A stretch of 25,765 bases of DNA. Origin: Syntrophaceae bacterium UBA6255 (GTDB lineage Bacteria; Desulfobacterota; Syntrophia; Syntrophales; Smithellaceae). The DNA is taken from positions 12,869 through 38,633 of the forward strand of contig DJVN01000035.1 in assembly GCA_002441205.1 (NCBI GenBank), written 5' to 3'. Of this stretch, positions 13,703 to 22,329 are shown piece after piece (within the stretch, counting starts at the first letter, position 1; each line of letters opens with the position of its first letter). The notes under the pieces were generated by a model that was not told the DNA's origin, searched no databases, and was given only the letters and a program-made list of their open reading frames with translations. The translations under genes and the position numbers were made by a program.

Positions 13703-14896
13703 TTAATCAAACATGCTTTTATCGCGTCTGTACCAGTAATTGGGAAGGATACGATACATCAGTCTGGATAACGCATCGATATATTCTTTATTTCTTTTAT
13801 CGTACTGGCAGGCGCGAATGATCCTCTCACGTATGGCGCCTTTCTCAGCGGCTTCATTAAAGATATGGTACGCGCAGGAAAACAGCGGGCTGTACATATT
13901 TTTCTTTTCCAGATATTTATGGACGTTTCTTACCGTGTTGGGACCTTCCGGCGTTCCGTCAATTTTTTCCAGCACGCGCAGATTGGTTTCAATGGGATTA
14001 CCCGTGTAAAGCTCATAAAAATATTTTCCATAACGGTAATTCTTGCTGGCCAGTGAAGAAACCGTCACATACATATCCCCAACGCCGGCCTGGCTGTGGA
14101 AAGCCTGAAAGCTCCCCCCCAAAAGACGTGACAGCGATCTGATTTCGACGCCGGAGCGGGCGAAGATGGTGCCGGGAATGGAATCGCCCAGTTGAAGAGA
14201 ATCCGCCAATCCCTTGATGTTGGCCACAATATTTTTCAACGCGCCGCAGGCTTCCACTCCGACCATGTCAAAATTATAATACGAGTTTATTTCGTGGCGG
14301 TTAAATTTTAACAAATCTTCCCTGATGATATTGGCAATGCGCTTTTTACCGGCAACGGTCAGACAAACAGGATTGCCCAGTGCGATATCCATATCAAAAA
14401 ACGGTCCGCCAATGCACCCTATCTGATACTTGTGCTTCAAATTGTAAAGCGTGTTGTTGATAAGTTGCGAGGGCGTGATCAGTTCCTTGGAAAGCTCATC
14501 GGAAATCAAACCCTTTATCGGAGAAATTAAACAGGTGTCGCCGGCTTTCTTATCAATGATCGGCTTAAGATAATTAAGCATTTCCGGCAGTCGGTTCATG
14601 GTGATGGCCAGAATGATGAAATCGTTATTTTCGACGATATGTTCCAGATCGTTGGTGGCGCATACTTTGTTCGAGAAACGGGGAACTTTTTCCATTCCAC
14701 CCAGGCGGCTGGCCAAATCTTCGGTCAAATGCAGAGGATTTAAACGATCCCTGTTTATTGCCTTGCACACTTCCGAATCGTGGTAATAAATAGCCACGCG
14801 TTTATTGTCGCGGTCAAACTTATAAGCAAAAGCAGTGCCTAAACGACCGGGACCGATGATGGCAATTCTTGTTGTATCCAGATTAGGCGTAAACAT
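13703..14896 (-). CDS. NAD(P)-dependent glycerol-3-phosphate dehydrogenase-like protein
   Basis: The 397-residue product belongs to the GpsA superfamily, which reduces dihydroxyacetone phosphate to sn-glycerol-3-phosphate for phospholipid synthesis. An N-terminal Rossmann motif IAIIGPGRLGTAFAYKF starts at about residue 11. ISPIKGL corresponds to the family (T/S)KG loop, and GGPFFDMDIALGNPVCLTVAG to the GPSFA segment. GVEACGALKNIVANIKGLADSL carries the catalytic-lysine helix, and AGVGDMYVTVSSLASKNYRYG matches GxGDLxxTCxSxxSRNxxxG. At about 60 residues longer than usual GpsA, with extra C-terminal sequence, it may be a divergent paralogue with another substrate. AAAGAGA lies about 8 bases before the ATG at 14896; an adjoining TTG at 14899 is less likely. 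Confidence 0.82.
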   Translation of the reverse strand: MFTPNLDTTRIAIIGPGRLGTAFAYKFDRDNKRVAIYYHDSEVCKAINRDRLNPLHLTEDLASRLGGMEKVPRFSNKVCATNDLEHIVENNDFIILAITMNRLPEMLNYLKPIIDKKAGDTCLISPIKGLISDELSKELITPSQLINNTLYNLKHKYQIGCIGGPFFDMDIALGNPVCLTVAGKKRIANIIREDLLKFNRHEINSYYNFDMVGVEACGALKNIVANIKGLADSLQLGDSIPGTIFARSGVEIRSLSRLLGGSFQAFHSQAGVGDMYVTVSSLASKNYRYGKYFYELYTGNPIETNLRVLEKIDGTPEGPNTVRNVHKYLEKKNMYSPLFSCAYHIFNEAAEKGAIRERIIRACQYDKRNKEYIDALSRLMYRILPNYWYRRDKSMFD

Positions 14897-15075
14897 CAAA
14901 TAATCTCTTTACCACAACAATTATTTATTTTTGCAGGAATAATAATCCTCTTGCCTGCTTCTAATAGCTTTTTTCCGGAAAAAATTAAACTAAATTTATT
15001 AAAAGCCAATTAATTTGTTGCAATATCATAAATGATTGTTTAAAAAAAGCAATGCCTTGATAATAATAAGATCAT

Positions 15076-15094
15076 ATGCCCTTATATAGGGCAT
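15076..15094 (+). other. Perfect 7-bp palindrome in the 14897-15172 divergent region
   Basis: ATGCCCT (15076-15082) and AGGGCAT (15088-15094) enclose TATAT and are followed by CTTTTA. It could be an operator between the divergent GpsA-like and MORN genes, or a weak terminator or attenuator for plus-strand leader RNA. The rest of this 276-base region is AT-rich with no gene and no clear consensus promoter. Confidence 0.45.
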
Positions 15095-15172
15095 CTTTTA
15101 AAAAAATGGTTGAATTTTCTTCAGTATTCAATTAATCGAAAAAAATTAAAATGCTAGAGAAAAAGTGTTTTT

Positions 15173-15838
15173 ATGACCAAATTAGCTCCTAAAGAAAAAA
15201 TATTGTTTTTCCCTGACGGCAAGGTTAGAGAAAAAAAATTTGTCCGAGAAGGCAGACTGGAGGGTGAATATTTTTCTTACTACCGTAGCGGCCAGGTGTT
15301 GTCGCATATAAATTTTCTTCACGGCAGAAAAAATGGTGAGGCGGTAATCTATTATCATGACGGGCACATCAGGGAGAAAGCAACCTTCATGAATGACCGG
15401 TTACACGGTGAATATATTTCTTATTTTGAAAATGGCAATGTCAGAGAACATGAATATTATAAACACGGCAGACTTGATGGCCGATACGAAATCTACTACA
15501 AGACAGGACAGCTCAAGGAACAGGAAAACTTCAAAAACGGTAAATTTGATGGAGAATATATTTGTTATTTCAAAAACGGACAGATTAAAGAAAAAGGCTT
15601 TTTTAAGAACGATAAAAGAGAAGGTGGCTATTGCGCATATTTCAAAAGCGGACAGGTGAAGGAAAAAGCCGCATTTAAAAACGGGAAAGTTGTCGGAGAA
15701 TTTCTTGTTTTCACAGAAGCAAGCATCGAAACTCAGATGACGGACAGTGAAGAAGATGGATCTTCGCGTGTCTGGGACGAAAAAGAAGTCGCCAGTCTGC
15801 TGGAAGATTTGAAGCACTTCGACAAAAAACAAAAATAA
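15173..15838 (+). CDS. MORN-repeat (MORN_2/YwqK-like) protein
   Basis: The 221 residues are built from about seven tandem 24-residue repeats. The consensus is roughly YYxNGQxKExxxFKNGKxxGEY; examples are YFKNGQIKEKGFFKND and YFKSGQVKEKAAFKNG. A short acidic tail follows (SEEDGSSRVWDEKEVASLLEDL). Such repeats form an elongated beta-sheet used for binding. The automatic label YwqK family antitoxin is often attached to them, but no toxin gene is adjacent here, so I would not use it as a function. There is no signal peptide, so a cytoplasmic location is likely. Only a weak purine stretch precedes the ATG. The gene is 30 bases upstream of the universal stress protein gene and may be co-transcribed with it. 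Confidence 0.82.
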   Translation: MTKLAPKEKILFFPDGKVREKKFVREGRLEGEYFSYYRSGQVLSHINFLHGRKNGEAVIYYHDGHIREKATFMNDRLHGEYISYFENGNVREHEYYKHGRLDGRYEIYYKTGQLKEQENFKNGKFDGEYICYFKNGQIKEKGFFKNDKREGGYCAYFKSGQVKEKAAFKNGKVVGEFLVFTEASIETQMTDSEEDGSSRVWDEKEVASLLEDLKHFDKKQK

Positions 15839-15868
15839 TGATAACCTTGATTACAGGGAGGAATCCTG

Positions 15869-16723
15869 ATGATCAATAAAATCTTAATTCCGACGGATGG
15901 TTCCGCCAACAGCCTCACCGCGCTGGACTATGGAATTTATATCGCCCGTAAACTGGAAGCCTCCCTAACAGGCCTTTATGTCATTGACGTTAACCTCATT
16001 CAGGGGCCTCTGCTTACGGATATTTCCGGCTCGGTCGGAATGCCGCCTTATGAAGGATTTTTTGATGCCATAGAAAAATCCCTGGATGAAAAAGCGGAGT
16101 TTATCCTGCAAGAATTTCAGGAACGCTGCCGGAAAAGAGGGATACAGTCCGAAGTAAAAAAAACAATTGGTAAAATCAGTCCGGTCATTATTGAAGAAGC
16201 TCAGAGCGCTGATATGATTCTGATGGCGAAAAAAGGGGAACACTTTCATTTGAAAGAAGGCGGACTTCTTGGTTCGGTTGCCGAATCCGTCACGAGGAAT
16301 TCCGGCAAACCGGTGCTGATTACTCCGGAAAATTTTGCAGAGATAGAAAGTATGGCGCTGGCTTACGACGGCAGCGAATCGGCTTGCAAAGCCCTTCGCC
16401 TTTCTCTGGAATTATCCCGGCAAAACGCCTGGCCATTGTCAGTGATCATCATTACACCGGATTCTGATAAAGCTGCCGCTTTAATCGCTCAGGTAGAAGA
16501 AACCAATCAAAAAGATCCGGATGAGCCCCCGATTGCCGATTGCGAAACAATCATCCTCTCCGGCAAAGAATCAGACGAAATCATCAAATTTATCCGTGAA
16601 GGTTCCGTGGAACTAATCGTCATGGGCGCCTACGGCCATAACCGCCTACGCGAATTACTGCTGGGAAGCACAACTTCGCAGGTTGTCCGTAAAAGCCCGA
16701 TTCCGGTTCTGCTAATCCGGTAA
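15869..16723 (+). CDS. Universal stress protein with two UspA domains
   Basis: The 284-residue protein is a tandem UspA. Domain 1 (about 1-150) starts INKILIPTDGSANSLTALDYGIYIARKL, and domain 2 (about 165-284) starts MALAYDGSESACKALRLSLEL. The ATP-binding signature G-x2-G-x9-G-(S/T) is intact in domain 2: MGAYGHNRLRELLLGSTTSQVV. In domain 1 it is altered (MAKKGEHFHLKEGGLLGSVAESV, with Lys-Lys where the first glycine is expected), so perhaps only the second domain binds nucleotide in the usual way. AGGGAGGA gives a strong ribosome site before 15869. Usp proteins act in the cytoplasm under starvation or stress; the partner is unknown. Confidence 0.92.
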   Translation: MINKILIPTDGSANSLTALDYGIYIARKLEASLTGLYVIDVNLIQGPLLTDISGSVGMPPYEGFFDAIEKSLDEKAEFILQEFQERCRKRGIQSEVKKTIGKISPVIIEEAQSADMILMAKKGEHFHLKEGGLLGSVAESVTRNSGKPVLITPENFAEIESMALAYDGSESACKALRLSLELSRQNAWPLSVIIITPDSDKAAALIAQVEETNQKDPDEPPIADCETIILSGKESDEIIKFIREGSVELIVMGAYGHNRLRELLLGSTTSQVVRKSPIPVLLIR

Positions 16724-16749
16724 CCGATTCTATTTTTACTCACAAACGG

Positions 16750-17982
16750 ATGATGACCATACATAAGATCGACAAAAAGTCTCTGGAAAAAAATTACGGC
16801 AAAAACATTCTTCCGCTGTCGACATTCGATAATGAAAATTTCATCGGATCACCCCCTCTGGAAATTTTATTTTTCTACAAAAAAAATCTTCCCATATTCA
16901 AGCTCAAAGAAAGTCTTTTAAAGACAATCCATTATTACAATCTTTTTTCCAGTCGACTGATCATGATCGGCGATCTTAAATTTGCGCTTCAGCATTGCAC
17001 GGATGGAGCCGTTGCCAATGATCTGCGGCCTGTCGATGCCTGTTTTGATGAGAGCCGCTTTGACGAAATCAGGAAAGAAATGGTGCATGTTCAAACATTG
17101 CCGGGCGAACCTCTCTTTGCCGTAACCGGCATTCCTTTCAAAAACGGGATACTGGCCGGCATCAGTTGCTCTCACGCGGTGGCGGACGGCATTTCACTGA
17201 TGCTCTTTCTTTACGCCTGGATGTGCATAACGGACGGGAAAAATTTTCTTCCACCGTCGCCTCAGAGACTGTTTCAAGGCCCGCCCGTCCATTTCGATCC
17301 CACAGACAGAACACGTGTTCCCCCGTTATCCGCGCTGGGCGATAAAATCCGGAAAAAAGTGGAAAAAGATAACGTCGCAGAGATTTTCACCGCCACAGAG
17401 TATTTTACCGATGACGTTCTCAATGAAATTAAAGCTGAAGCAAAAAAAGAAAAATACGACATTTCCAACCATCAGATCATGACGGCGTTTTTATTAAAAA
17501 AATATCATCATAAAATCCTGCCGGACACCGACCGGATCGTTTTAAAAAATCCCATCAATCTCAGAAGCATCCATCCGGATATTGATCCGATGTATATCGG
17601 CAGCGCGAATTTCAACAACTTCATCCGGTTCACCAAAGAAGAAATCGACAGGCTGTCGATGCCGCAGATCGCGTGTCGCATTAAAAAATCAATCGCTGAT
17701 GTGCGCAATGAAAGCTATGCGCGGGAAATAGCGCATTTATCCCCGTGCGGGATTGAAATCAACATGGCTGTCTTCAGAAGAAACCGCCCTCCTTACAGCG
17801 TGGAAACGAATATCGTCTCCAGCAACCTCACGCATCTGAACGATCTTGAATCCATGCTTGTGGGACCAGAAACCGGAAGCCTGTTGCATATCGGTCTGGC
17901 AGTCCAAACCGGATTTACCATGCTGAAAGAAAAGAGCGGGCGGATATTTGCTCAGATAACCGGCAGACGCCCATCAATCTGA
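16750..17982 (+). CDS. HxxxD-motif acyltransferase (BAHD/condensation-like)
   Basis: The 410-residue protein has the architecture of CoA-dependent acyltransferases of the BAHD, condensation and PapA group. The catalytic HxxxD is SHAVADG with His142 and Asp146 at the usual position. The N-terminal half has LEILFFYKKNLPIFKLKESLLKTIHYYNLFSSRL, like the first half-domain of BAHD enzymes, and the second half contains LKNPINLRSIHPDIDPMYIGSANFN, like the NxRxxxxP-xYxGN segment. The structural DFGWG motif of plant BAHD enzymes is not found; TNIVSSNLTHLNDLESM lies in that region. Tandem ATG codons at 16750 and 16753 lack a strong ribosome site. It follows the stress protein by 26 bases. An alcohol or amine acyl acceptor is expected but not known. 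Confidence 0.75.
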   Translation: MMTIHKIDKKSLEKNYGKNILPLSTFDNENFIGSPPLEILFFYKKNLPIFKLKESLLKTIHYYNLFSSRLIMIGDLKFALQHCTDGAVANDLRPVDACFDESRFDEIRKEMVHVQTLPGEPLFAVTGIPFKNGILAGISCSHAVADGISLMLFLYAWMCITDGKNFLPPSPQRLFQGPPVHFDPTDRTRVPPLSALGDKIRKKVEKDNVAEIFTATEYFTDDVLNEIKAEAKKEKYDISNHQIMTAFLLKKYHHKILPDTDRIVLKNPINLRSIHPDIDPMYIGSANFNNFIRFTKEEIDRLSMPQIACRIKKSIADVRNESYAREIAHLSPCGIEINMAVFRRNRPPYSVETNIVSSNLTHLNDLESMLVGPETGSLLHIGLAVQTGFTMLKEKSGRIFAQITGRRPSI

Positions 17983-18009
17983 TGATGATTGCCGATTAAA
18001 AGCATTTTT

Positions 18010-19491
18010 CTATTTGCCGGCATTTTGATGTTCAACAGCAAACCATTTATCATGCAACATCCAAAGTGCAATAATTGAAACGGCATATAACAATAGCCAG
18101 CTATAAACACCGGCCTGGGGTGAAACATCGAAAAAAGCGGTCAGCGCGTTGTTGGCGTTAAACCTGCCGGAAAAAAAATCGGGTAAAAGAATGTGCAGAA
18201 AGGGATTAAAAAATCCTTCGTATTCCGGAAAGGGCACCATGTAGACCACCGTCGCTTTGGCAATCCATGCTCCCGCAACTCCCCAAAGCGCCGCAGCATA
18301 AAATAAAAGAGGGTTTATTTTTTCACGGGATACAATCAGCATCCCTTCGTAAAGCAAAGGCACTGCCAGGACGATCAAGTAACGCGGACCATATGACCAG
18401 CCGCCCCACCAGGTAAAAAAGGAGCTTATCGTCACAAAGAACGTTATGCCGAACAAAGCAAGGCATTTTGCCTCCACGGAAAAATGAGTTCTTTGATTTC
18501 TTATCCACATCAGAATAACATAAAATGCAATACCGTAGAGAACCGGCGCGAAATTAAATAATCCCATCCAACCACTGAAAGATAATCCCCATAAGGCCTT
18601 CAATGATGGGAAGGAAAATCCGTAATGGTGATGCAAAGCCTGGAATTCTTCAGTAGCGTGATAAGCATTAAGCATTGTCCACGGATATCCGGTGATCATC
18701 CAATTGTATATGGCGATAAATACTATTGACGGCAGCAGTCCTGCGGCAAAAATCAGCGGCTGACGCATCTTCTTTTCTTTAATCCAAATGCATATCAGCC
18801 AAAAGGGCGCCGCAATGATTACCGTGTATTCACTCAGAAAGGAAAACCCCAAAACCAATCCCGAGAGAACATAATTATTTCTCTTTAGCAAGATAAAGCT
18901 GGCCAGCAACAGGAAGCCGGCAAAAACATGATTGAAGAAAGTTCCCGAAAAAACAAAAATAAATGAACCATACCAGGCCGGCATTGCCATCAGAACGGGT
19001 GACACGGAAGGTTTCATTTTATGCAGCGCGACATATGACATCATAACGATCAGGGAAAAAGGAATCGATCCGAAAACGAAGCCGCCCGCGATCAGGACAG
19101 GAATAAGCCACGGAATCATGGAAGACCGCAAATCGTCTTTTCCTATGTGATAGCCGATATAAACGGGATACGTTTTCCCGGCATCGTCTTGTACTAAATC
19201 AAGGTCAAACCATTTCATTATTTCATACAACGGTATCATGCATAAAGTAGGCAGAGGAGCCTTGTCTGAATAGAAATGTTCTCCTACTTTGCTTTTATCC
19301 AAGGTGAAATCAGCGTATTTATCTATTTTCAATGTCTTGCTTTCGGAAAAAGTTAGAACAGGTAACGCACGGGAAACGCAATTCGGAGTTGGCCAGATGT
19401 CTAAAAAATATGAAGACAATAATACATTAACAAGAAAAAATAGTGATAGATAGATTATCCGTTTATTTTTCTGGCTTCGTTGCTGAGCCAT
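18010..19491 (-). CDS. Multi-spanning membrane protein, GT-C glycosyltransferase-like
   Basis: About 493 residues with roughly ten membrane helices (for example IIYLSLFFLVNVLLSSYF, MIPWLIPVLIAGGFVFGSI, VYSWLLLYAVSIIALWML). The first large extracytoplasmic loop carries acidic residues and FYSDKAPLPTL; FTWWGGWSYGPRYLI further on is typical of polyisoprenoid-dependent GT-C proteins. It may transfer a sugar from a lipid carrier on the periplasmic side, but no diagnostic motif fixes the donor. The frame is open to a TTG at 19557 inside surE, but the ATG at 19491 (MAQQRSQKNK) with AAGAG upstream gives the expected short cytoplasmic start. It lies 43 bases after surE, probably the last gene of that operon. 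Confidence 0.72.
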   Translation of the reverse strand: MAQQRSQKNKRIIYLSLFFLVNVLLSSYFLDIWPTPNCVSRALPVLTFSESKTLKIDKYADFTLDKSKVGEHFYSDKAPLPTLCMIPLYEIMKWFDLDLVQDDAGKTYPVYIGYHIGKDDLRSSMIPWLIPVLIAGGFVFGSIPFSLIVMMSYVALHKMKPSVSPVLMAMPAWYGSFIFVFSGTFFNHVFAGFLLLASFILLKRNNYVLSGLVLGFSFLSEYTVIIAAPFWLICIWIKEKKMRQPLIFAAGLLPSIVFIAIYNWMITGYPWTMLNAYHATEEFQALHHHYGFSFPSLKALWGLSFSGWMGLFNFAPVLYGIAFYVILMWIRNQRTHFSVEAKCLALFGITFFVTISSFFTWWGGWSYGPRYLIVLAVPLLYEGMLIVSREKINPLLFYAAALWGVAGAWIAKATVVYMVPFPEYEGFFNPFLHILLPDFFSGRFNANNALTAFFDVSPQAGVYSWLLLYAVSIIALWMLHDKWFAVEHQNAGK

Positions 19492-19534
19492 AGGGGACTC
19501 TTTTCTGTGCGGCGTTTTTTCATCACCACCGCAA

Positions 19535-20302
19535 TCAAGAAATATTTTTATGAACAACGTCCTGTAAGGTTTTAATCAAATCGTGCCTGGTCAAATCAAA
19601 TTGGATGGGTGTAAGGGTTATAAAGCCATCAGCCAGCGCTCCGACATCGGTATCTTTCTGCTTGCGGGCGGATTGAGATTCTTTAGCAAACCAGTAATAA
19701 ATATTTTCCCGGGGATCCACGCGTTTTTCAAACGTTTCAACAATGTTGCCTTGAGCCTGCCTGACAACCACCACGCCTTTGATTTTTTCACGCGGAATAC
19801 AAGGAATATTCACATTAATCGCGCTTCCCCGGAATTGTTTCAGGTTACGCAGGATTAAACGAGTCATCTTACGGGCAAATTTTGCGGCATAGGTAAAATC
19901 AGCTTCCTTATGAGTATCCAGCGAAACGGCCATAGAAGGAAATCCAAGAATTGCTCCTTCCGTCGCGGCGGAAACCGTCCCGGAATAAAGAACATTAATG
20001 CCGGCATTGCCTCCTCTGTTTATTCCGGAAACAACCATATCAACAGGTTTGTCCGATAGTTCCGTTATTCCTATTTTTACGCAATCCGCAGGAGTGCCGC
20101 AAACCGCGTAGCCTAAAAAAACATCATTTTTAGTGGCGCGTCGCACCATTAAAGGACGGGCAATGGTAATGGCGTGCCCCACCGCGCTTTGTTCAATTTC
20201 CGGCGCGACAATCAGGCAATCAGCTTCTTTGGAAAGCTCTTTATAGAGAGCGTTTAATCCTTTGGCGTAGATTCCGTCATCGTTTGTCAGTAAAAAACGC
20301 AT
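19535..20302 (-). CDS. surE: 5'/3'-nucleotidase SurE
   Basis: SurE is a metal-dependent phosphatase acting on nucleoside 5'- and 3'-monophosphates (and polyphosphate in some species). The 255 residues show the full signature: LLTNDDGI with metal ligands Asp8 and Asp9, APEIEQSAVGHAIT with the conserved Ser, VSGINRGGNAG with the conserved Asn, and YSGTVSAATEG. AAAGGA lies a few bases before the ATG. In many proteobacteria surE neighbours pcm, nlpD and rpoS; here it sits between a periplasmic binding protein gene and a membrane glycosyltransferase-like gene. Confidence 0.96.
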   Translation of the reverse strand: MRFLLTNDDGIYAKGLNALYKELSKEADCLIVAPEIEQSAVGHAITIARPLMVRRATKNDVFLGYAVCGTPADCVKIGITELSDKPVDMVVSGINRGGNAGINVLYSGTVSAATEGAILGFPSMAVSLDTHKEADFTYAAKFARKMTRLILRNLKQFRGSAINVNIPCIPREKIKGVVVVRQAQGNIVETFEKRVDPRENIYYWFAKESQSARKQKDTDVGALADGFITLTPIQFDLTRHDLIKTLQDVVHKNIS

Positions 20303-20351
20303 TGATATTAAATCCTTTCATGTCTTATTTTTAATCGATAATGCATCCTTG

Positions 20352-21629
20352 TCACCTGATTGGCTGGAATTTTCCGTTTTTAATTCTGAACACAAAAGGT
20401 GTTTTCAGGGATATCCTGTCTGAATCAAAATAAATACTCCCTGTTGCTCCGTTGTAATTTACTATTTCTTTTAATCCGGTTGCAAGGTCTCGCCTCGTTT
20501 TAATGTTTTCGCTGCTTAAGATGCTAAAAATCATTCCGGCGGTGTCGAAAGCAAGCGCGTCAATATTTTCCGGTTCGCGCTTATAAGCCGCAACATATGC
20601 GTCTACAAATTTGTGATTCTCCGGATATGAACTATCTTTGGGAAAAATGTCCACAAAAAAAGCTTTATCCAGATTTTCAGAAACATTCTTCAGCAAATGG
20701 GGATCATTCCATAAACTTGTGCCCAGAAACACAAACCCTTTAACATTATAGAAATCAAGTTGTGAAGTAAGCATTTTCACCCTTAAGGAGGAATCAGGAA
20801 TAAAAAGAGCTTCAAATTCAACTGGCACTACGTCTCGTTTATCATTCTGGCTTGTCAGGGAAGGATACCGGACGACGATACCTGTCAATTTACTTATTTC
20901 TCCCGCGAAATCAACTTGATTGATGCTGTAGGAAATAGCTTTGTCCACCTTTCCTCCGATAAGCTTAACTTCTTTACTAAAAATCTTTAACATCTCTTCT
21001 CCGTATTCATCCTGGGGATACAAAACGGAAAATATCGCGCAATTCAAATGATTCAAGGCATATTCCACCAGCGTTTTGATTTCCTGAGAATGGGTAAGAA
21101 AGTGCTGGAAGACAAACTCCCCCGCTGATGTGACGCCTTCCTTAGAAGTTATTAAAATTATTGGAATCTTCCATTTATTCGCTTCTGTTGCTGTTTCCAG
21201 AGCATTTTCTTTTGTATCAACGGCAATGATCGCCATAACGTTTTTGATGTTTGCCAAATTTGCCACGGCCTGTTTTGTTTTATCCGGCAACCCCTGAGAG
21301 TCTTCAACGATAATTCCCCAGACGTCGTTATTTTTTCTATTCATGGTCCCCGCGGATAACATTATGGCGTCTAATGCTTTTTGCCCCAACGCAGCGTGTT
21401 TACCGGATAAAGGAAGCACACATCCAATCGTGTTGCGATGAAGTTTTTCTGTCTTAGCCATAAGCGGAAAAGGAGCTGTCTCAAGAGCGATGGCTGCATC
21501 AGGTTTTATTTCAGCCGGATCAATGAATGACTGATTACCAGAGGCAATCGATGTCTCGAAAATGCAAATGATGATGCTGATAAACAGCAACAAAAATAAT
21601 TTACGTTGAAATTGCCGAAAATGGATCAT
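20352..21629 (-). CDS. Periplasmic ligand-binding protein (branched-chain amino acid/LppC-like type)
   Basis: The 425-residue precursor has an N-terminal hydrophobic signal (LFLLLFISIIICIFETSIAS) and the type-I periplasmic-binding-protein fold. IGCVLPLSGKHAALGQKALDAIMLS at about 69-93 is the typical first strand and helix. Later segments include VMAIIAVDTKENALETA, SVLYPQDEYGEEML, VKGFVFLGTSLWND and ENIDALAFDTAGMI. It could be the solute receptor of a transporter, but no permease or ATPase gene is adjacent. A role like LppC/LpoA (penicillin-binding-protein activator), which shares this fold, is also possible. The ATG overlaps the stop of the preceding gene (ATGA), and GGGGAGGGG supplies the ribosome site. 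Confidence 0.8.
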   Translation of the reverse strand: MIHFRQFQRKLFLLLFISIIICIFETSIASGNQSFIDPAEIKPDAAIALETAPFPLMAKTEKLHRNTIGCVLPLSGKHAALGQKALDAIMLSAGTMNRKNNDVWGIIVEDSQGLPDKTKQAVANLANIKNVMAIIAVDTKENALETATEANKWKIPIILITSKEGVTSAGEFVFQHFLTHSQEIKTLVEYALNHLNCAIFSVLYPQDEYGEEMLKIFSKEVKLIGGKVDKAISYSINQVDFAGEISKLTGIVVRYPSLTSQNDKRDVVPVEFEALFIPDSSLRVKMLTSQLDFYNVKGFVFLGTSLWNDPHLLKNVSENLDKAFFVDIFPKDSSYPENHKFVDAYVAAYKREPENIDALAFDTAGMIFSILSSENIKTRRDLATGLKEIVNYNGATGSIYFDSDRISLKTPFVFRIKNGKFQPIR

Positions 21630-22210
21630 TGCCCCTCCCCGATAATCTTCAGGATATAATTGCGGACACTTTTCGCCAAATCCGGCCTGTCCAATAGAAC
21701 AGAAATTTCGTTGTTATATTTTAAAGCAGACTGAGTAAAATTATGGCTCCCCAGAAAAATCAGACGCTGATCAATCAGTATAAGTTTTGTGTGCGTCGTT
21801 TTATCTGGCGAATCAAAGAAAACTTTTATTCCTTTTTCTTTCAGAAATTTTCCAGACTTTCTGTTTTGAATATTAAGCGTGTCTGATCTATCTTTTGTAA
21901 CTTCTAAAACGACTAGAACTTTTACGCCTCTTTTTACAGCCTTTGCCAAATGACTGGCAACCCGGTCAGGATAGCTTTTTTTATGCTCCCCTGCTTTAAA
22001 AGAGAAGACGGATATTAAAATCTCGTCCTGCGCTTCATCGATGGATTTTATCAGCTTGGGCAGAAAATTTTCATTGGTCAAAATGACCGCCTGATATTCG
22101 CCCGATGTTTTCTGGCCGTGTTTTCCCTCCGCCGAGACCGGCGAATCACATCCGGAAATCAGCAGTGCAAGGCCGAGCCATAACAGAATATTTCTCTTGA
22201 GAACCTTCAT
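21626..22210 (-). CDS. Phospholipase D-like lipoprotein with a single HKD motif
   Basis: The 194-residue precursor has a lipoprotein signal with lipobox LISGC (Cys21), so it should be anchored to an envelope membrane. The PLD-type catalytic motif is HTKLILID with His140, Lys142 and Asp147, followed by FLGSHNFTQSAL. One HKD motif per chain suggests a dimer, as in Nuc-type endonucleases; a phosphodiesterase acting on nucleic acid or phospholipid outside the cytoplasm is expected. It opens the minus-strand operon with the binding protein, surE and the membrane protein. A good promoter lies at 22231-22259. The start has no clear ribosome site, but the signal peptide supports it. Confidence 0.86.
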   Translation of the reverse strand: MKVLKRNILLWLGLALLISGCDSPVSAEGKHGQKTSGEYQAVILTNENFLPKLIKSIDEAQDEILISVFSFKAGEHKKSYPDRVASHLAKAVKRGVKVLVVLEVTKDRSDTLNIQNRKSGKFLKEKGIKVFFDSPDKTTHTKLILIDQRLIFLGSHNFTQSALKYNNEISVLLDRPDLAKSVRNYILKIIGEGQ

Positions 22211-22230
22211 GTTTAATTTCTATTAAATTT

Positions 22231-22259
22231 ATTGTATGAAAGTCTATAACATTTTTCAA
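22231..22259 (-). promoter_or_regulatory. Promoter for the PLD-like lipoprotein operon
   Basis: On the minus strand TTGAAA (plus 22254-22259) and TACAAT (plus 22231-22236) are separated by 17 bases, 20 bases before the start codon. It lies just downstream of the dnaK terminator, so the two operons are insulated. Confidence 0.6.
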
Positions 22260-22270
22260 TGTGCGTCGAT

Positions 22271-22306
22271 ATAAAAAAGCCCGGAAGAAAAATTTTCCCC
22301 CGGGCT
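22271..22306 (-). terminator. Intrinsic terminator after dnaK
   Basis: On the minus strand AGCCCGG (plus 22300-22306) pairs with CCGGGCT (plus 22278-22284) across a 15-base loop that can extend the stem (GGGAAAA/TTTTTCTT). Six T and T-rich sequence follow. Confidence 0.9.
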
Positions 22307-22329
22307 ATGAAAATCGTTAATGGATAAGC

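Noticed and set aside
15173..15838. Toxin-antitoxin module around the MORN-repeat protein
   Set aside because: The YwqK-like label would suggest one, but no toxin candidate lies beside it; the neighbours are a Usp gene and a divergent dehydrogenase.
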